DNA of 64,000 nucleotides, taken from contig JAJVIQ010000020.1 in NCBI GenBank assembly GCA_022071965.1, forward strand, positions 91,208 through 155,207, in the 5' to 3' direction. The stretch is from Gammaproteobacteria bacterium. Its GTDB lineage: Bacteria; Pseudomonadota; Gammaproteobacteria; JAJPIJ01. Position numbers and translations under genes: made by a program. A model generated the notes under the pieces. It had not been told where the DNA came from, ran no database searches, and saw only the letters and a program-made list of their open reading frames with translations. Each line of letters opens with the position of its first letter. Within the stretch, counting starts at the first letter, position 1. Shown one piece after another: positions 8,308 to 16,537 of this stretch.

Positions 8308-8823
8308 ATGGACCCACGGGCCATCCCGCTACGCGACCTGCACCTGCCCCCGCCGGTGGGCTGGTGGCCGCCCGCGCCTGGGTGGTGGGTGCTGGCCGCC
8401 CTGGCGCTGACGGCCGTTGTGCTGGGGGTCCTGGCGTGGCGAAGCCGCCGTCGCCGTCGCGTGCCGCGCCATGCCGACATGGTTGCCGAGGTCTGGCGGA
8501 CCTGGCGGGATCTGCGGAGTACCCTTGCGGATCCGCATGCGATGACCGATGGCGTGCAGCAGTTGTCCGCGCTGGTGCGCCGCGTCGCGTTGACGCTGCA
8601 CGCCCGCGGTGAGGTGGCCGGTCTGAGCGGGGAGGAGTGGCTGCGGTTTCTCGACGCACCGCTGGGCGGCACGGAGTTCAGCAACGGGCCAGGCCGCATC
8701 CTGGCCTCGGCCCCGTATCAGTCCGGACTCGGCCGGATGGCCCCCGGCGAGGTCGAGCGCTGCATGCAGCTGTGCGAGCGCTGGCTGAGAATCGTCCTCG
8801 ACGCCGGCAGGGCGGGGCGCTGA
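8308..8823 (+). CDS. DUF4381 membrane protein
   Basis: 171 residues. A proline-rich start (LRDLHLPPPVGWWPPAPGWW) leads into one membrane segment (VLAALALTAVVLGVLAW), followed by an Arg-rich cytoplasmic stretch and a soluble domain with the family motif LSALVRRVALTLHARGEVAGLSGEEWLRFLD. This matches DUF4381, found consistently between DUF58 and VWA genes in MoxR clusters. No activity is known. Confidence 0.88.
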   Translation: MDPRAIPLRDLHLPPPVGWWPPAPGWWVLAALALTAVVLGVLAWRSRRRRRVPRHADMVAEVWRTWRDLRSTLADPHAMTDGVQQLSALVRRVALTLHARGEVAGLSGEEWLRFLDAPLGGTEFSNGPGRILASAPYQSGLGRMAPGEVERCMQLCERWLRIVLDAGRAGR

Positions 8824-8825
8824 TC

Positions 8826-9821
8826 GTGCTGCAGTTCGAATGGCCCTGGGTATTGCTGGCATTGCCACTGCCGTGGATCGCCCGACGCCTGCTGTCGCCG
8901 GTCCGGCGGCCGGCCGGCGGGGCCCTGCGCGTCCCGTTCTTTGCGAGGATGATGTCCGCCACGGCGTCCACCGCGACGCGTGGCGCGCGCGCTCTCTGGA
9001 TTGCCGCGCTGGCCTGGCTGCTGCTGATCGCCGCCGCCGCGCGCCCGCAATGGCTCGGTGAACCGGAGGCCGTAGCGATGAGCGGTCGCGACATCATGCT
9101 CGCGGTGGATCTCTCGCGCAGCATGCAGCAGACCGACTTCGAGGTGCAGGGCGAGCTCATCGATCGGCTCTCCGCCGTCAAGCTGGTCGCGCTGGATTTC
9201 ATCGAGCGCCGCGTCGGTGACCGCATCGGCCTCATCCTGTTCGGCGACCGTGCCTACCTGCAGGCGCCGCTCACCTTCGACCGGACGACCGTGCAGACGC
9301 TGTTGAAGGAGGCGGTGCTGGGACTGGCCGGCGATGCCACGGCCATGGGTGACGCCATAGGCATTGCCGTGAAGCGGCTGCGAGGCGATCGCGTCCAGAA
9401 CCGCGTCCTCATTCTCCTTACCGACGGGGCCAACACCGCCGGGGAGATCGAACCCCTGAAGGCGGCGGAGCTGGCCGCCAAGGCGGGTTTGAAGATACAC
9501 ACGATCGGCATCGGCGCCGACGAGGTCCGGATTCGGCAGTTGTTCGGCACCTATCGTACCAATCCCAAGCTCGATCTCGACGAGGCGACTCTGAAGGCGA
9601 TCGCGGAGCGCACCGGCGGGCGCTACTTCCGCGCCCGCGATAGCACCGAGCTGAACGAGATCTACGCGCTCATCGATCAAATCGAGCCGATCGAACAGGA
9701 TCCGCGGCGATTCCGTCCGATCGCCTCGCTGTATCCCTGGCCACTCGGCGTCGCGGTACTGCTGGGGGCATGGCTCGTATTGCGCGAGCGGACGGGAGTC
9801 CGCGGGGCCGCCGTTTCATGA
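8826..9821 (+). CDS. batA: VWA-domain membrane protein, BatA type
   Basis: 331 residues from GTG 8826, two bases after the previous stop; the frame is open upstream but this start fits the operon and the family N-terminus (LQFEWPWVLLALPLPWIARRLL). Two N-terminal membrane segments precede a von Willebrand A domain with the MIDAS motif DLSRS in DIMLAVDLSRSMQQ, and a C-terminal membrane segment near 305-325. BatA-like proteins display a metal-binding VWA domain at the membrane and work with MoxR. The stop overlaps the next ATG (ATGA). Confidence 0.88.
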   Translation: MLQFEWPWVLLALPLPWIARRLLSPVRRPAGGALRVPFFARMMSATASTATRGARALWIAALAWLLLIAAAARPQWLGEPEAVAMSGRDIMLAVDLSRSMQQTDFEVQGELIDRLSAVKLVALDFIERRVGDRIGLILFGDRAYLQAPLTFDRTTVQTLLKEAVLGLAGDATAMGDAIGIAVKRLRGDRVQNRVLILLTDGANTAGEIEPLKAAELAAKAGLKIHTIGIGADEVRIRQLFGTYRTNPKLDLDEATLKAIAERTGGRYFRARDSTELNEIYALIDQIEPIEQDPRRFRPIASLYPWPLGVAVLLGAWLVLRERTGVRGAAVS

Positions 9822-11647
9822 GCGTGGCGGATCTCCATTTCCTGCGGCCGCTGTGGCTGCTGGCTCTGCCGGCGCTGCCCGCCATCATCCGGCTGCTCCG
9901 CGGCCACGCGGTCCAGGGTACGCCGTGGCGCCGGGTCGTGGACGCGGCACTGCTTCCACACGTGCTCGCGCGACCGGGGTCTGCGGCCACCCGATCGGTG
10001 CGCCGGCTCCGCTGGCTGCTGGTCGCCGCATACACGCTGGCCGTGCTCGCGCTTGCCGGACCGGCATGGAAGCGGTTGCCGCAACCGGTATTCCAGGACC
10101 GCTCGGCGGTGGTGATCATGCTCGATCTCTCTCGATCGATGGCGGCGCAGGACCTGCGGCCGAGCAGGCTCGCTCGCGCCCGCTTCAAGGTGGCCGATCT
10201 GCTGGCGCAACGCCGCGCGGGCATGACCGCGCTGGTGGTGTACGCGCAGGATGCCTATGGCGTCGTCCCGGTGACCGACGATGCCGCGACCATCTTGAAC
10301 CTGCTGCCGGTGCTCGAGCCCGATCTCATGCCGGCGCAGGGCAGCCGGCCGGAACGCGCCATTGCACTGGCGCTGGAGCTGCTCCGGCAGGGCGGTATGC
10401 CGCGCGGCGATCTGCTCTTGATCACCGATTCCCTCACCCCGGAACAGGCCGGGGAGATCGCGCGCGAGCTGGAGCCCCACGACCATCGACTGTCGATATT
10501 GGCCATGGGCACCGTGGCCGGCGCGCCGATCCCCAGGCCTGGCGGCGGTTTTTTCGAGACCGAGGAGGGCAAGCCCGCGGTGGCGAGACTGGACCCGGCG
10601 CCGATGCAGGCGCTCGTCGGCGGGCGGGGCGGACGCTTCCTCATCGGCCGCGGCGACGACAGTGACGTGCAGGCCCTCGCTCGCCTGTTCGCCACCCGGA
10701 TCGGCGCGGAGGTCACCGCCAAGTCCGACCGCACCTCCGAGCGCTGGCGCGAAGAGGGACCGTGGCTGCTGCTGCCGCTCATCCCGCTGGCGGCCCTGCT
10801 CTTCCGCCGCGGGCTCATCGCCGCGGTCCTCATCGCGATGCTGCCGTGGCCCAGGACGGCCGCTGCGTGGCAATGGGGCGATCTCTGGCGCCGGCCCGAT
10901 CAGCAGGCGTCGGCCGCGCTCGAGCGCGGTGACAACGACCGCGCCGCCGAACGGTTTCATGATCCACGCTGGGCGGCGGTGGCGCGCTACCGCGCCGATG
11001 ACTTCACCGGTGCGGTGGGGACCCTTGAAGGGCTCGACGGCAGCGACGATCACTACAATCGCGGCAATGGCCTCGCGCGCCTGGGTAAGTACAGGGACGC
11101 CATCGACGCCTACGAACGGGCGCTCGCGCTCGACCCGGGCAACGACGACGCGCGCCACAATCGTGATCTCATCCGCCAGTTGTTGCAGCAGTCGGAGAGC
11201 CGGGGCGGCGGCGCGAGCGGTCAGCGGGGCGGCGCCCCGCAGTCCTCGCCGCCGCGGGGCGACGCCGGCGCACAGGATGACCGCGAGCAGGGCCAGCCCG
11301 GATCCGAGCAGCCTGCCGGCGCGGAAGGCGACCGGGGAAGGGAGACGGCCCGCCAGCAGCCCGGCGGCGAGCCCGGCAGGAATCTCGAAGAACTGCTCGC
11401 CAAGCGCCGGAAGGAAGACGGCCGTGCTCGCGATCCGACCGACTCGGGCAGGGAAGGCGGCGGGGAGGGAGACGTCCCGGACCCCGCTCAGCCGGACGGC
11501 GGGCGCAGTGAGCGCCGCGAGACCAGCCAGGCCGATGAGCAATGGCTGCGACGGATACCGGACGATCCGGGCGGCCTGCTGCGGCGGAAATTCTATTATC
11601 AGTACAGCCAGTCGAATCGCACTCCCGCGGGCGACACGCCATGGTGA
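9818..11647 (+). CDS. VWA plus TPR membrane protein, BatB-BatC fusion
   Basis: 609 residues from ATG 9818. The first half is BatB-like: two membrane segments, then a VWA domain with MIDAS DLSRS (VVIMLDLSRSMAAQDL) and a membrane segment near the middle (LLLPLIPLAALLFRRGLIAAVLIAMLPW). The second half is BatC-like: TPR repeats (ASAALERGDNDRAAERF; YNRGNGLARLGKYRDAIDAY; YERALALDPGNDDARHNRDL) and then a long low-complexity Gly/Gln/Arg/Glu-rich tail ending in LRRKFYYQY. In many genomes these are two genes; here they form one chain, with the VWA outside or at the membrane and the TPR likely periplasmic. Confidence 0.85.
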   Translation: MSVADLHFLRPLWLLALPALPAIIRLLRGHAVQGTPWRRVVDAALLPHVLARPGSAATRSVRRLRWLLVAAYTLAVLALAGPAWKRLPQPVFQDRSAVVIMLDLSRSMAAQDLRPSRLARARFKVADLLAQRRAGMTALVVYAQDAYGVVPVTDDAATILNLLPVLEPDLMPAQGSRPERAIALALELLRQGGMPRGDLLLITDSLTPEQAGEIARELEPHDHRLSILAMGTVAGAPIPRPGGGFFETEEGKPAVARLDPAPMQALVGGRGGRFLIGRGDDSDVQALARLFATRIGAEVTAKSDRTSERWREEGPWLLLPLIPLAALLFRRGLIAAVLIAMLPWPRTAAAWQWGDLWRRPDQQASAALERGDNDRAAERFHDPRWAAVARYRADDFTGAVGTLEGLDGSDDHYNRGNGLARLGKYRDAIDAYERALALDPGNDDARHNRDLIRQLLQQSESRGGGASGQRGGAPQSSPPRGDAGAQDDREQGQPGSEQPAGAEGDRGRETARQQPGGEPGRNLEELLAKRRKEDGRARDPTDSGREGGGEGDVPDPAQPDGGRSERRETSQADEQWLRRIPDDPGGLLRRKFYYQYSQSNRTPAGDTPW

Positions 11648-11651
11648 TCGC

Positions 11652-13391
11652 ATGCCGATAGGCGTTCGCCGAGGGTTACGGCGCGCGGCCAGGCCGTTCG
11701 CGGCCCTGCTGCTGGCATGGACCGTGACAAACCCCGCCCGCGCCGAGATCACGGCCGCGGTCGAGGGCGAGGAAATCCGGGCGGGTCAGAGCTTCGTCCT
11801 CTCCTTTCAGAGCGACACTGGCGGCGGCCGGCCGGATCTCTCGCCGCTGCAGCGGGATTTCGAGGTACTCGGCACCGCCCGGCGCACCAACATCAGCATC
11901 GAGAACGGCCGCGCGATGCGCACGACCCTCTGGCAGGTGAAGCTCATCCCGAGGCACGCGGGCAGCGTCACCATACCGTCCATCGAATTCGGCGCAGAGC
12001 GCTCGCAACCGCTGACCATCGCGATCGCACCGGCCACCGGTGGTCCGGACGATGCGGGGAACCGGTTGCGGCTCGAGGTCACTGCCACCCCGCAGGCCCC
12101 GTATGTTCAGCAGCAGGTGCTCCTGACCGTGCGCCTCTTCGTCCCGCAGGAGGTCGATCTCGTCGAATCGTCATTCGGCGATCCCCGGGTTGACGGTGGT
12201 GACGCGCTGATTACGGCAGCCGGCAAGGTCCGTGAACGTCAGCGCACCGAACGCGGCGTGCGTGAACGGATGATCGAGCGCACGTACGCGATCTTTCCGC
12301 AGACCCACGGCGAGCTGGTCATCGAGCCGCTGACGTTCGAAGGCCAGGTCTTCGAATCCCAGGCGACATTCGACAATCCCTTCGGTCAGTCGATACGAAC
12401 CCGGCGCCTGCAGTCCGAGCCGATTCCGCTGCGGGTAAGACCGGTCCCGCGGGAGTTCAAGGGCAGGCACTGGCTGCCGGCGCAATCCCTCACGCTGGTG
12501 GAGAACTGGTCGGAGGAGAACGCCACCTTGAAGGCCGGCGAGCCGATCGCGCGCAGCCTGACATTGCTTGCCAAGGGCCTCACCGCCGGGCAATTGCCCG
12601 AGATCGCGGTGGCGATGCCCGAGGTCGTCAAGAGCTATCCCGAGGCGCCGGTGCTGGACGACCACGGGCGCAGCGAGGGGATCACGGGCCTGCGCATGGA
12701 GAAGCAGACGTTGATCATCAATGCCAATGGAGCGGTCACGCTGCCCGAGATACGCATCCCGTGGTGGAATACCGGCACGGATCGGCCCGAGGTGGCCGTG
12801 ATCGCCGCACAAACCCTGCAGGTCGTCGGTGGCATCCCTGCGCCCCGGGAGACGCCACCCACCCCCGCCGCGGCGCCTGCGCCCGCGCCCGCCGCCACCA
12901 CCCCTGGCCCCCGGACGCCGCCGGCGCCGCCGTTCTGGCGCCATCTCGCGATCCTGCTCGCATCGGGATGGGCGCTCACGTCCCTGGCATGGTGGCGCTC
13001 GCGAGCGCATGCCGCGAGACACGCGGGCGGGCCTTCGGATTCGGTTCCGCCCGGATCCGAAGCGGCACGCATCGCCGATCAGGTGCTCGCGTACGCGCGC
13101 AACGACGATGCCGTGCGGACCCGCCAGGCACTGCAGCGATGGGCCAGCGCCCGAACGATCAATCCCGCGACCCTGGACGGCATTGCGCGACGACATCCGG
13201 ATCTCGCGCCGGCGCTGCAGGAGCTGGATCGATGCCTCTATGCGGGGGGCCCCGCGGGCTGGTCAGGGGCGGAGCTCGCCACGGCATTCGCGATCTCGCA
13301 TCGCTCGCCGGGCGTGGCACGCGATCGGCCCACGACGCAACCCACGGCGCTGGCGCCACTGTATCTCTCGTCCGAAACGGATCCGCGATAG
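11652..13391 (+). CDS. batD: BatD-family (oxygen tolerance) protein
   Basis: 579 residues from ATG 11652, four bases after the previous gene. A signal peptide (to about PARAEI) is followed by a long periplasmic beta-sandwich region typical of BatD (VEGEEIRAGQSFVLSF, VLGTARRTNISIENG, YVQQQVLLTVRLF), then a Pro/Ala-rich linker, one membrane segment (HLAILLASGWALTSLAWW) and a cytoplasmic tail. It is the last gene of the Bat operon and converges with the receiver-domain gene at 13443-13880. BatD is associated with aerotolerance in Bacteroides; its mechanism is unknown. Confidence 0.87.
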   Translation: MPIGVRRGLRRAARPFAALLLAWTVTNPARAEITAAVEGEEIRAGQSFVLSFQSDTGGGRPDLSPLQRDFEVLGTARRTNISIENGRAMRTTLWQVKLIPRHAGSVTIPSIEFGAERSQPLTIAIAPATGGPDDAGNRLRLEVTATPQAPYVQQQVLLTVRLFVPQEVDLVESSFGDPRVDGGDALITAAGKVRERQRTERGVRERMIERTYAIFPQTHGELVIEPLTFEGQVFESQATFDNPFGQSIRTRRLQSEPIPLRVRPVPREFKGRHWLPAQSLTLVENWSEENATLKAGEPIARSLTLLAKGLTAGQLPEIAVAMPEVVKSYPEAPVLDDHGRSEGITGLRMEKQTLIINANGAVTLPEIRIPWWNTGTDRPEVAVIAAQTLQVVGGIPAPRETPPTPAAAPAPAPAATTPGPRTPPAPPFWRHLAILLASGWALTSLAWWRSRAHAARHAGGPSDSVPPGSEAARIADQVLAYARNDDAVRTRQALQRWASARTINPATLDGIARRHPDLAPALQELDRCLYAGGPAGWSGAELATAFAISHRSPGVARDRPTTQPTALAPLYLSSETDPR

Positions 13392-13442
13392 CTGCCCGTG
13401 TCCCTCGCCCGTGCGGGCGGGGGTGATGCGGGTGGCGCCCGA

Positions 13443-13880
13443 TCAGGCGCTCAAATGAGTGCGCGCAAGCCCCGCGAGCACCCGCTCCAGATTGCGCACG
13501 AGGGCAACCTGAAAGAACGGTTTCTCGAGGAAGTCCACCGCGCCACCGCGCATCGCGCTCACGCTGGCGGCGACGTCGCCCTGGCATCCGATAATCACCA
13601 CCGGCAGGCCCGGGGCTACCTCGTGCGCCTGCAGCATCAACTCGACCCCGCTGGCATCGCTCAATTCCATGTCCGTCACCAACATTGCCGGAACGACGCC
13701 TCGCAGCCTGTCCAGAAGTGCACGCGAACCGGTGAACGCCTCCGTACGGCAACCGTGCTGATTGATGAGCGCGCGCAATGCCGCGCCCATCTCCGCGTCA
13801 CGCCCCGCGACGAAGACGAGCGGCGACACCGCCGAGCCGGCGGCGCCGTCGTCAGGCAGCTTGTCACAGGTCAATAGCAT
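13443..13880 (-). CDS. stand-alone degenerate receiver domain, FixJ-like (candidate FixT-type protein)
   Basis: 145 residues, a single response-regulator receiver domain with no output domain. The start ATG directly follows the fnr stop codon, so it is almost certainly co-translated with fnr. It resembles the receiver of the nearby FixJ: GDVAASVSAMRGGAVDFLEKPF aligns with GDVPMAVRAIKKGAFDFLQKPF. It keeps the phospho-acceptor Asp (D70) and Lys (K120), but both acidic-pocket Asp residues are replaced (G26, R27) and the switch Thr is Gly (G98), so normal phosphorylation is doubtful. In rhizobia and Caulobacter, FixT is a receiver-like single-domain protein under FixK control that inhibits FixL; the same role here is inference from position and sequence. 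Confidence 0.75.
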   Translation of the reverse strand: MLLTCDKLPDDGAAGSAVSPLVFVAGRDAEMGAALRALINQHGCRTEAFTGSRALLDRLRGVVPAMLVTDMELSDASGVELMLQAHEVAPGLPVVIIGCQGDVAASVSAMRGGAVDFLEKPFFQVALVRNLERVLAGLARTHLSA

Positions 13881-14636
13881 TCACCCGTTCGCAGTCAGGA
13901 GAGGCTTGCCACTCGCGCGTGCCACGGCACGCAGGCGCTCGAGAGAGGGGATGCGGATGCTGCGCCGGTCCACCTCCAGCAGTCCTTCATGCTGGAAGTT
14001 CGTGAACAGACGGCTCACGGTCTCCACGGCGAGCGCGAGGTAGCTCGCGATATCCTGCCGTGCCATCGGCAGGTTGAAGGCCACGGCCGAGTAGCCCAGA
14101 TGCGCATACGCCTCCGACATCTGCAGCAGGAAGGCGGCCAGCCGCTCGTCGGCTCCGCGTTGCGCCAGCAGGACCGCCCGCGCGTGCTCCTTGGTGATCT
14201 CCCGCCCGGCATGCTTGAGTATCTGGGCATACAGCGCCGGATCGTGGTGGGCCGCATCGTCGATGACATCCAGCGGGAAGCGGCATACCGTAATCATCTC
14301 CATCGCCTGGGTCGAGCTCGTGTGGGTCCCCTCGCCCAGTGCGTCGACACCGATGAGATCGCCGGGGAGATGAAACCGGATCACCTGTTCCAGGCCGTCT
14401 GGCGTGGAGACGTAGCTCTTCGCCGAGCCGGAGCGGACGATGTACAGGGCCTGCAGCCGCTCGCCCTGGCGAAAGAGGTGGTGGCCCCGCGGCGACGGCC
14501 TGCCGCACTTGATGCCGGTTTCCCCCACGCAATGCGACGCCACCGTGTTCATGATGCAGAGACGCTGCAGGCGGCAGTCTGCACATCGCAGCGCCGCCTG
14601 GCCGAATCTCACTACGTTGGATTCCTGCGTTTGCAT
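13881..14636 (-). CDS. fnr: Fnr/Anr-type oxygen-sensing transcriptional regulator
   Basis: 251 residues of the Crp/Fnr family. The start at 14636 is set by a strong GGAGGG ribosome site; the open frame continues upstream without homology. The N-terminus carries C18, C21 and C27 in the CxxC-x5-C pattern of E. coli FNR, and C118 supplies the fourth ligand, so an O2-labile 4Fe-4S cluster is expected. A cyclic-nucleotide-type beta-roll is followed by the HTH with ETVSRL (E205, S208, R209), the residues that read TTGAT half-sites. It should activate genes at low O2 by dimerising on TTGAT-N4-ATCAA; a perfect such site is at 41631-41644. A FixJ-motif-like palindrome lies about 100 bp upstream. Confidence 0.93.
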   Translation of the reverse strand: MQTQESNVVRFGQAALRCADCRLQRLCIMNTVASHCVGETGIKCGRPSPRGHHLFRQGERLQALYIVRSGSAKSYVSTPDGLEQVIRFHLPGDLIGVDALGEGTHTSSTQAMEMITVCRFPLDVIDDAAHHDPALYAQILKHAGREITKEHARAVLLAQRGADERLAAFLLQMSEAYAHLGYSAVAFNLPMARQDIASYLALAVETVSRLFTNFQHEGLLEVDRRSIRIPSLERLRAVARASGKPLLTANG

Positions 14637-14941
14637 GTCGGTCCCTCCTCGCCGCCTTTTGGCTGATTCTGCGTGTATTCTCAGGCCGGCAGGCGCAGCC
14701 GAAGTATCCGCGCATCCGCGTAGCGGGATTGCGGAAACTACGTAGTCGATGACCGGGCGGTCGACGCTCCCGCGCGGGACGCTCCGGGCTGCTGGCCGCG
14801 AGGTTGCTTGCGCCGGATCAGAAAGGCGCCGGGACGGTGGCCTGCCAGGCCGGGAAAGGGGAGAATGACGGCGAGGCCTGTGTCGCGACGTCATGTCGCA
14901 TCGGCCGCAATGCGAATCCTCCGAGATAAGGAAAACGAGAA
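14637..14941. other. 305-bp intergenic region between fnr and a secreted-protein gene
   Basis: The region separates divergent fnr (minus) and the 14942 gene (plus). No coding sequence was found. It holds the fnr ribosome site, a weak minus-strand -10 candidate GAATAC (14675-14680) and the perfect palindrome at 14737-14746. Confidence 0.6.
14737..14746. promoter_or_regulatory. FixJ-box-like palindrome ACTACGTAGT upstream of fnr
   Basis: A perfect 10-bp palindrome. On the minus strand it continues as TACGTAGTTTCCGC. The core TACGTAG matches 7 of 8 positions of GTAMGTAG, the high-affinity FixJ-binding consensus I recall from Sinorhizobium work. Its centre is about 73 bp upstream of the predicted fnr start point. 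Control of fnr by the neighbouring FixLJ would be the analogue of FixLJ control of fixK. This is motif matching from memory plus position, without binding data. Confidence 0.5.
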
Positions 14942-15283
14942 ATGATCCAGTTCAGGCGATACGCTGCATGTCTGGCAGCCAGCGTTGCGATTCTCTTCGC
15001 GGCCGGTGCCGCGGCGGTGGAATGCTATCCGGAGGTCCGAATGCAGCAGGACCTCGACAGTCGCGGATTCACCCTGCACGAATCGGTGAAGGCCGAGCGC
15101 ATGGACCTGCTCGCTTACGCCAGCGATGCGGAGAAGAAATGGGTGATCATGGCCCGACCGGAGGAAGGCATGGTCGCGGGCGGTGTCCCGGGGGAGTCCA
15201 CGCTCTGCCCGCTTGACGCCGGGGATGGCGACCTCGAGGCCTTGAAGGGCAGCCCGTACTTCCGGAAATTCTTCGTCAAATAG
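14942..15283 (+). CDS. small secreted protein of unknown function
   Basis: 113 residues with a typical signal peptide (RRYAACLAASVAILFAAGAAAVE), giving a mature protein of about 88 residues with two cysteines (CYPEV near the start and TLCPLD near residue 88) that could form a disulfide. An AAGGAA ribosome site precedes the ATG. No family was recognised. It is divergent from fnr and shares its upstream region, so shared regulation is possible. Confidence 0.65.
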   Translation: MIQFRRYAACLAASVAILFAAGAAAVECYPEVRMQQDLDSRGFTLHESVKAERMDLLAYASDAEKKWVIMARPEEGMVAGGVPGESTLCPLDAGDGDLEALKGSPYFRKFFVK

Positions 15284-15407
15284 CACGGGCAGAAGGGCTG
15301 CGTACGTCGGCCGAGTCGTCCTCGCTCTCCAGCAGGCCGCCGGTTCGCGGCACGCGCGTGATTCAGGCGATCGCCTCCGCCCCCGAACGGCGGCGGGAGA
15401 GCGCCGC

Positions 15408-15785
15408 CTACCGATAACCCTGTTCGCCGTGCCTGGCGTCGACGGCCTTGCCGAGCGAGAGCGACATCATCAGCAGCGCGATACGCTCGTGCATGATGAG
15501 TGTGTGCCGGTTGCCGCTCTTCATCATGTGCTGGCGCAGCGCCTCGCGCACGGCACCGGAGCCGGTGACGTCGATGATGATGTCGATCTTTTCTCCCTCA
15601 TCAGCCAATTTCATGAAATCGGAGGTGACCGCTATCCCGTTCTCGCGTGCCAGTCGTACTCCAGGGAGATCGAGGTTCAGGTCGGCGACGCCCGCCAGCT
15701 CGACGAACGGCGCGGCGATCAGTTGCTTCAACAGCGGCGTGCCGGTTTCACCGGCACCTATTACTGCAATGCGAAACGTTGTCAT
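15408..15785 (-). CDS. small NAD(P)-binding Rossmann-fold protein
   Basis: 125 residues from ATG 15785, with GGAG about 11 bases upstream. The N-terminus is a classic Rossmann motif (FRIAVIGAGETGTPLLKQL) followed by VELAGVADLNLDLPGVRLARENGIAVT and a second strand IDIIIDVTGSG, as in homoserine- or aspartate-dehydrogenase-like and Gfo/Idh oxidoreductases. The catalytic C-terminal domain of those enzymes is absent; the protein stops about where the nucleotide-binding domain ends. It sits just downstream of fixJ on the same strand. It could be a nucleotide-binding regulatory module or a shortened relic. Confidence 0.6.
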   Translation of the reverse strand: MTTFRIAVIGAGETGTPLLKQLIAAPFVELAGVADLNLDLPGVRLARENGIAVTSDFMKLADEGEKIDIIIDVTGSGAVREALRQHMMKSGNRHTLIMHERIALLMMSLSLGKAVDARHGEQGYR

Positions 15786-15928
15786 GGGCGCGATCTCCAG
15801 CCGGGGAATGGGCATGCTCCGGGACATGCCCGACGGTTCTAGCGAGAAGCATGCCAGCCAGGAGCACCCGATCATGGTGCCCCCGCACCTCGCGGGCAGT
15901 CAGGAATCCGCCCCCGCGCCCTCCCGTC

Positions 15929-16537
15929 TCATTTGAGCCCGAGGTTCGCCGCCACCAGTTCGGCGAGCGAGCGCACCTCCATCTTCTCCATGACATGCGC
16001 GCGATGCAGCTCCACGGTGCGCTCGCTCAGCCCGAGCTCGATCGCGATGACCTTGTTGGCCTGACCGGCGACCACCCGCTCCATGATCTCGCGTTCGCGC
16101 GGCGTGAGCCTGTCGCGGCGTTCACGCAGGGACTGCTGCTCCACATCGGAATTGCGCCGCGCGATGTCTTCGCCGAGTGCCGCCTGCACGCGATCGAGCA
16201 GATCCTGATCGTTGAACGGTTTCTGCAGAAAATCGAAGGCCCCCTTCTTGATGGCGCGCACCGCCATCGGCACGTCCCCGTGGCCGGTGATGAAAATGAC
16301 CGGAAGGCGCATCCCCTTCGCGCACATCTGCTCGAAGAGCTGCAGGCCGCTCATGCCGGGCATGCGGATGTCCAGCAGCACGCACCCTCCCTGCGCGCCC
16401 GAGACTTCGGCCAGGAACGCCGCCGCCGAGGGGAACAGGGCGGACTTCAGGCCGACTGAGTTCAGCAGCATGCGCAGCGAGCCGCGAACGGCATCGTCGT
16501 CGTCGACGACGAAAACGGTCTGTTCGGATTCACTCAT
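15929..16537 (-). CDS. fixJ: FixJ-family response regulator
   Basis: 202 residues. The receiver domain (about 7-120) is complete: D12/D13, phospho-acceptor D56, T84 and K106. The output domain (about 144-199) is a LuxR/NarL-type helix-turn-helix (LTPREREIMERVVAGQANK). The start at 16537 overlaps the end of fixL by 8 bases, so sensor and regulator are coupled. In rhizobia phosphorylated FixJ activates fixK at low O2; here the likely target is fnr, judged by the palindrome upstream of it. The longer upstream reading frame lies inside fixL and is rejected. Confidence 0.9.
   Translation of the reverse strand: MSESEQTVFVVDDDDAVRGSLRMLLNSVGLKSALFPSAAAFLAEVSGAQGGCVLLDIRMPGMSGLQLFEQMCAKGMRLPVIFITGHGDVPMAVRAIKKGAFDFLQKPFNDQDLLDRVQAALGEDIARRNSDVEQQSLRERRDRLTPREREIMERVVAGQANKVIAIELGLSERTVELHRAHVMEKMEVRSLAELVAANLGLK

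Noticed and set aside
13392..13442. GC-rich inverted repeat between batD and the receiver gene as terminator
   Set aside because: The stem has only a 2-base loop and no T run on either strand.
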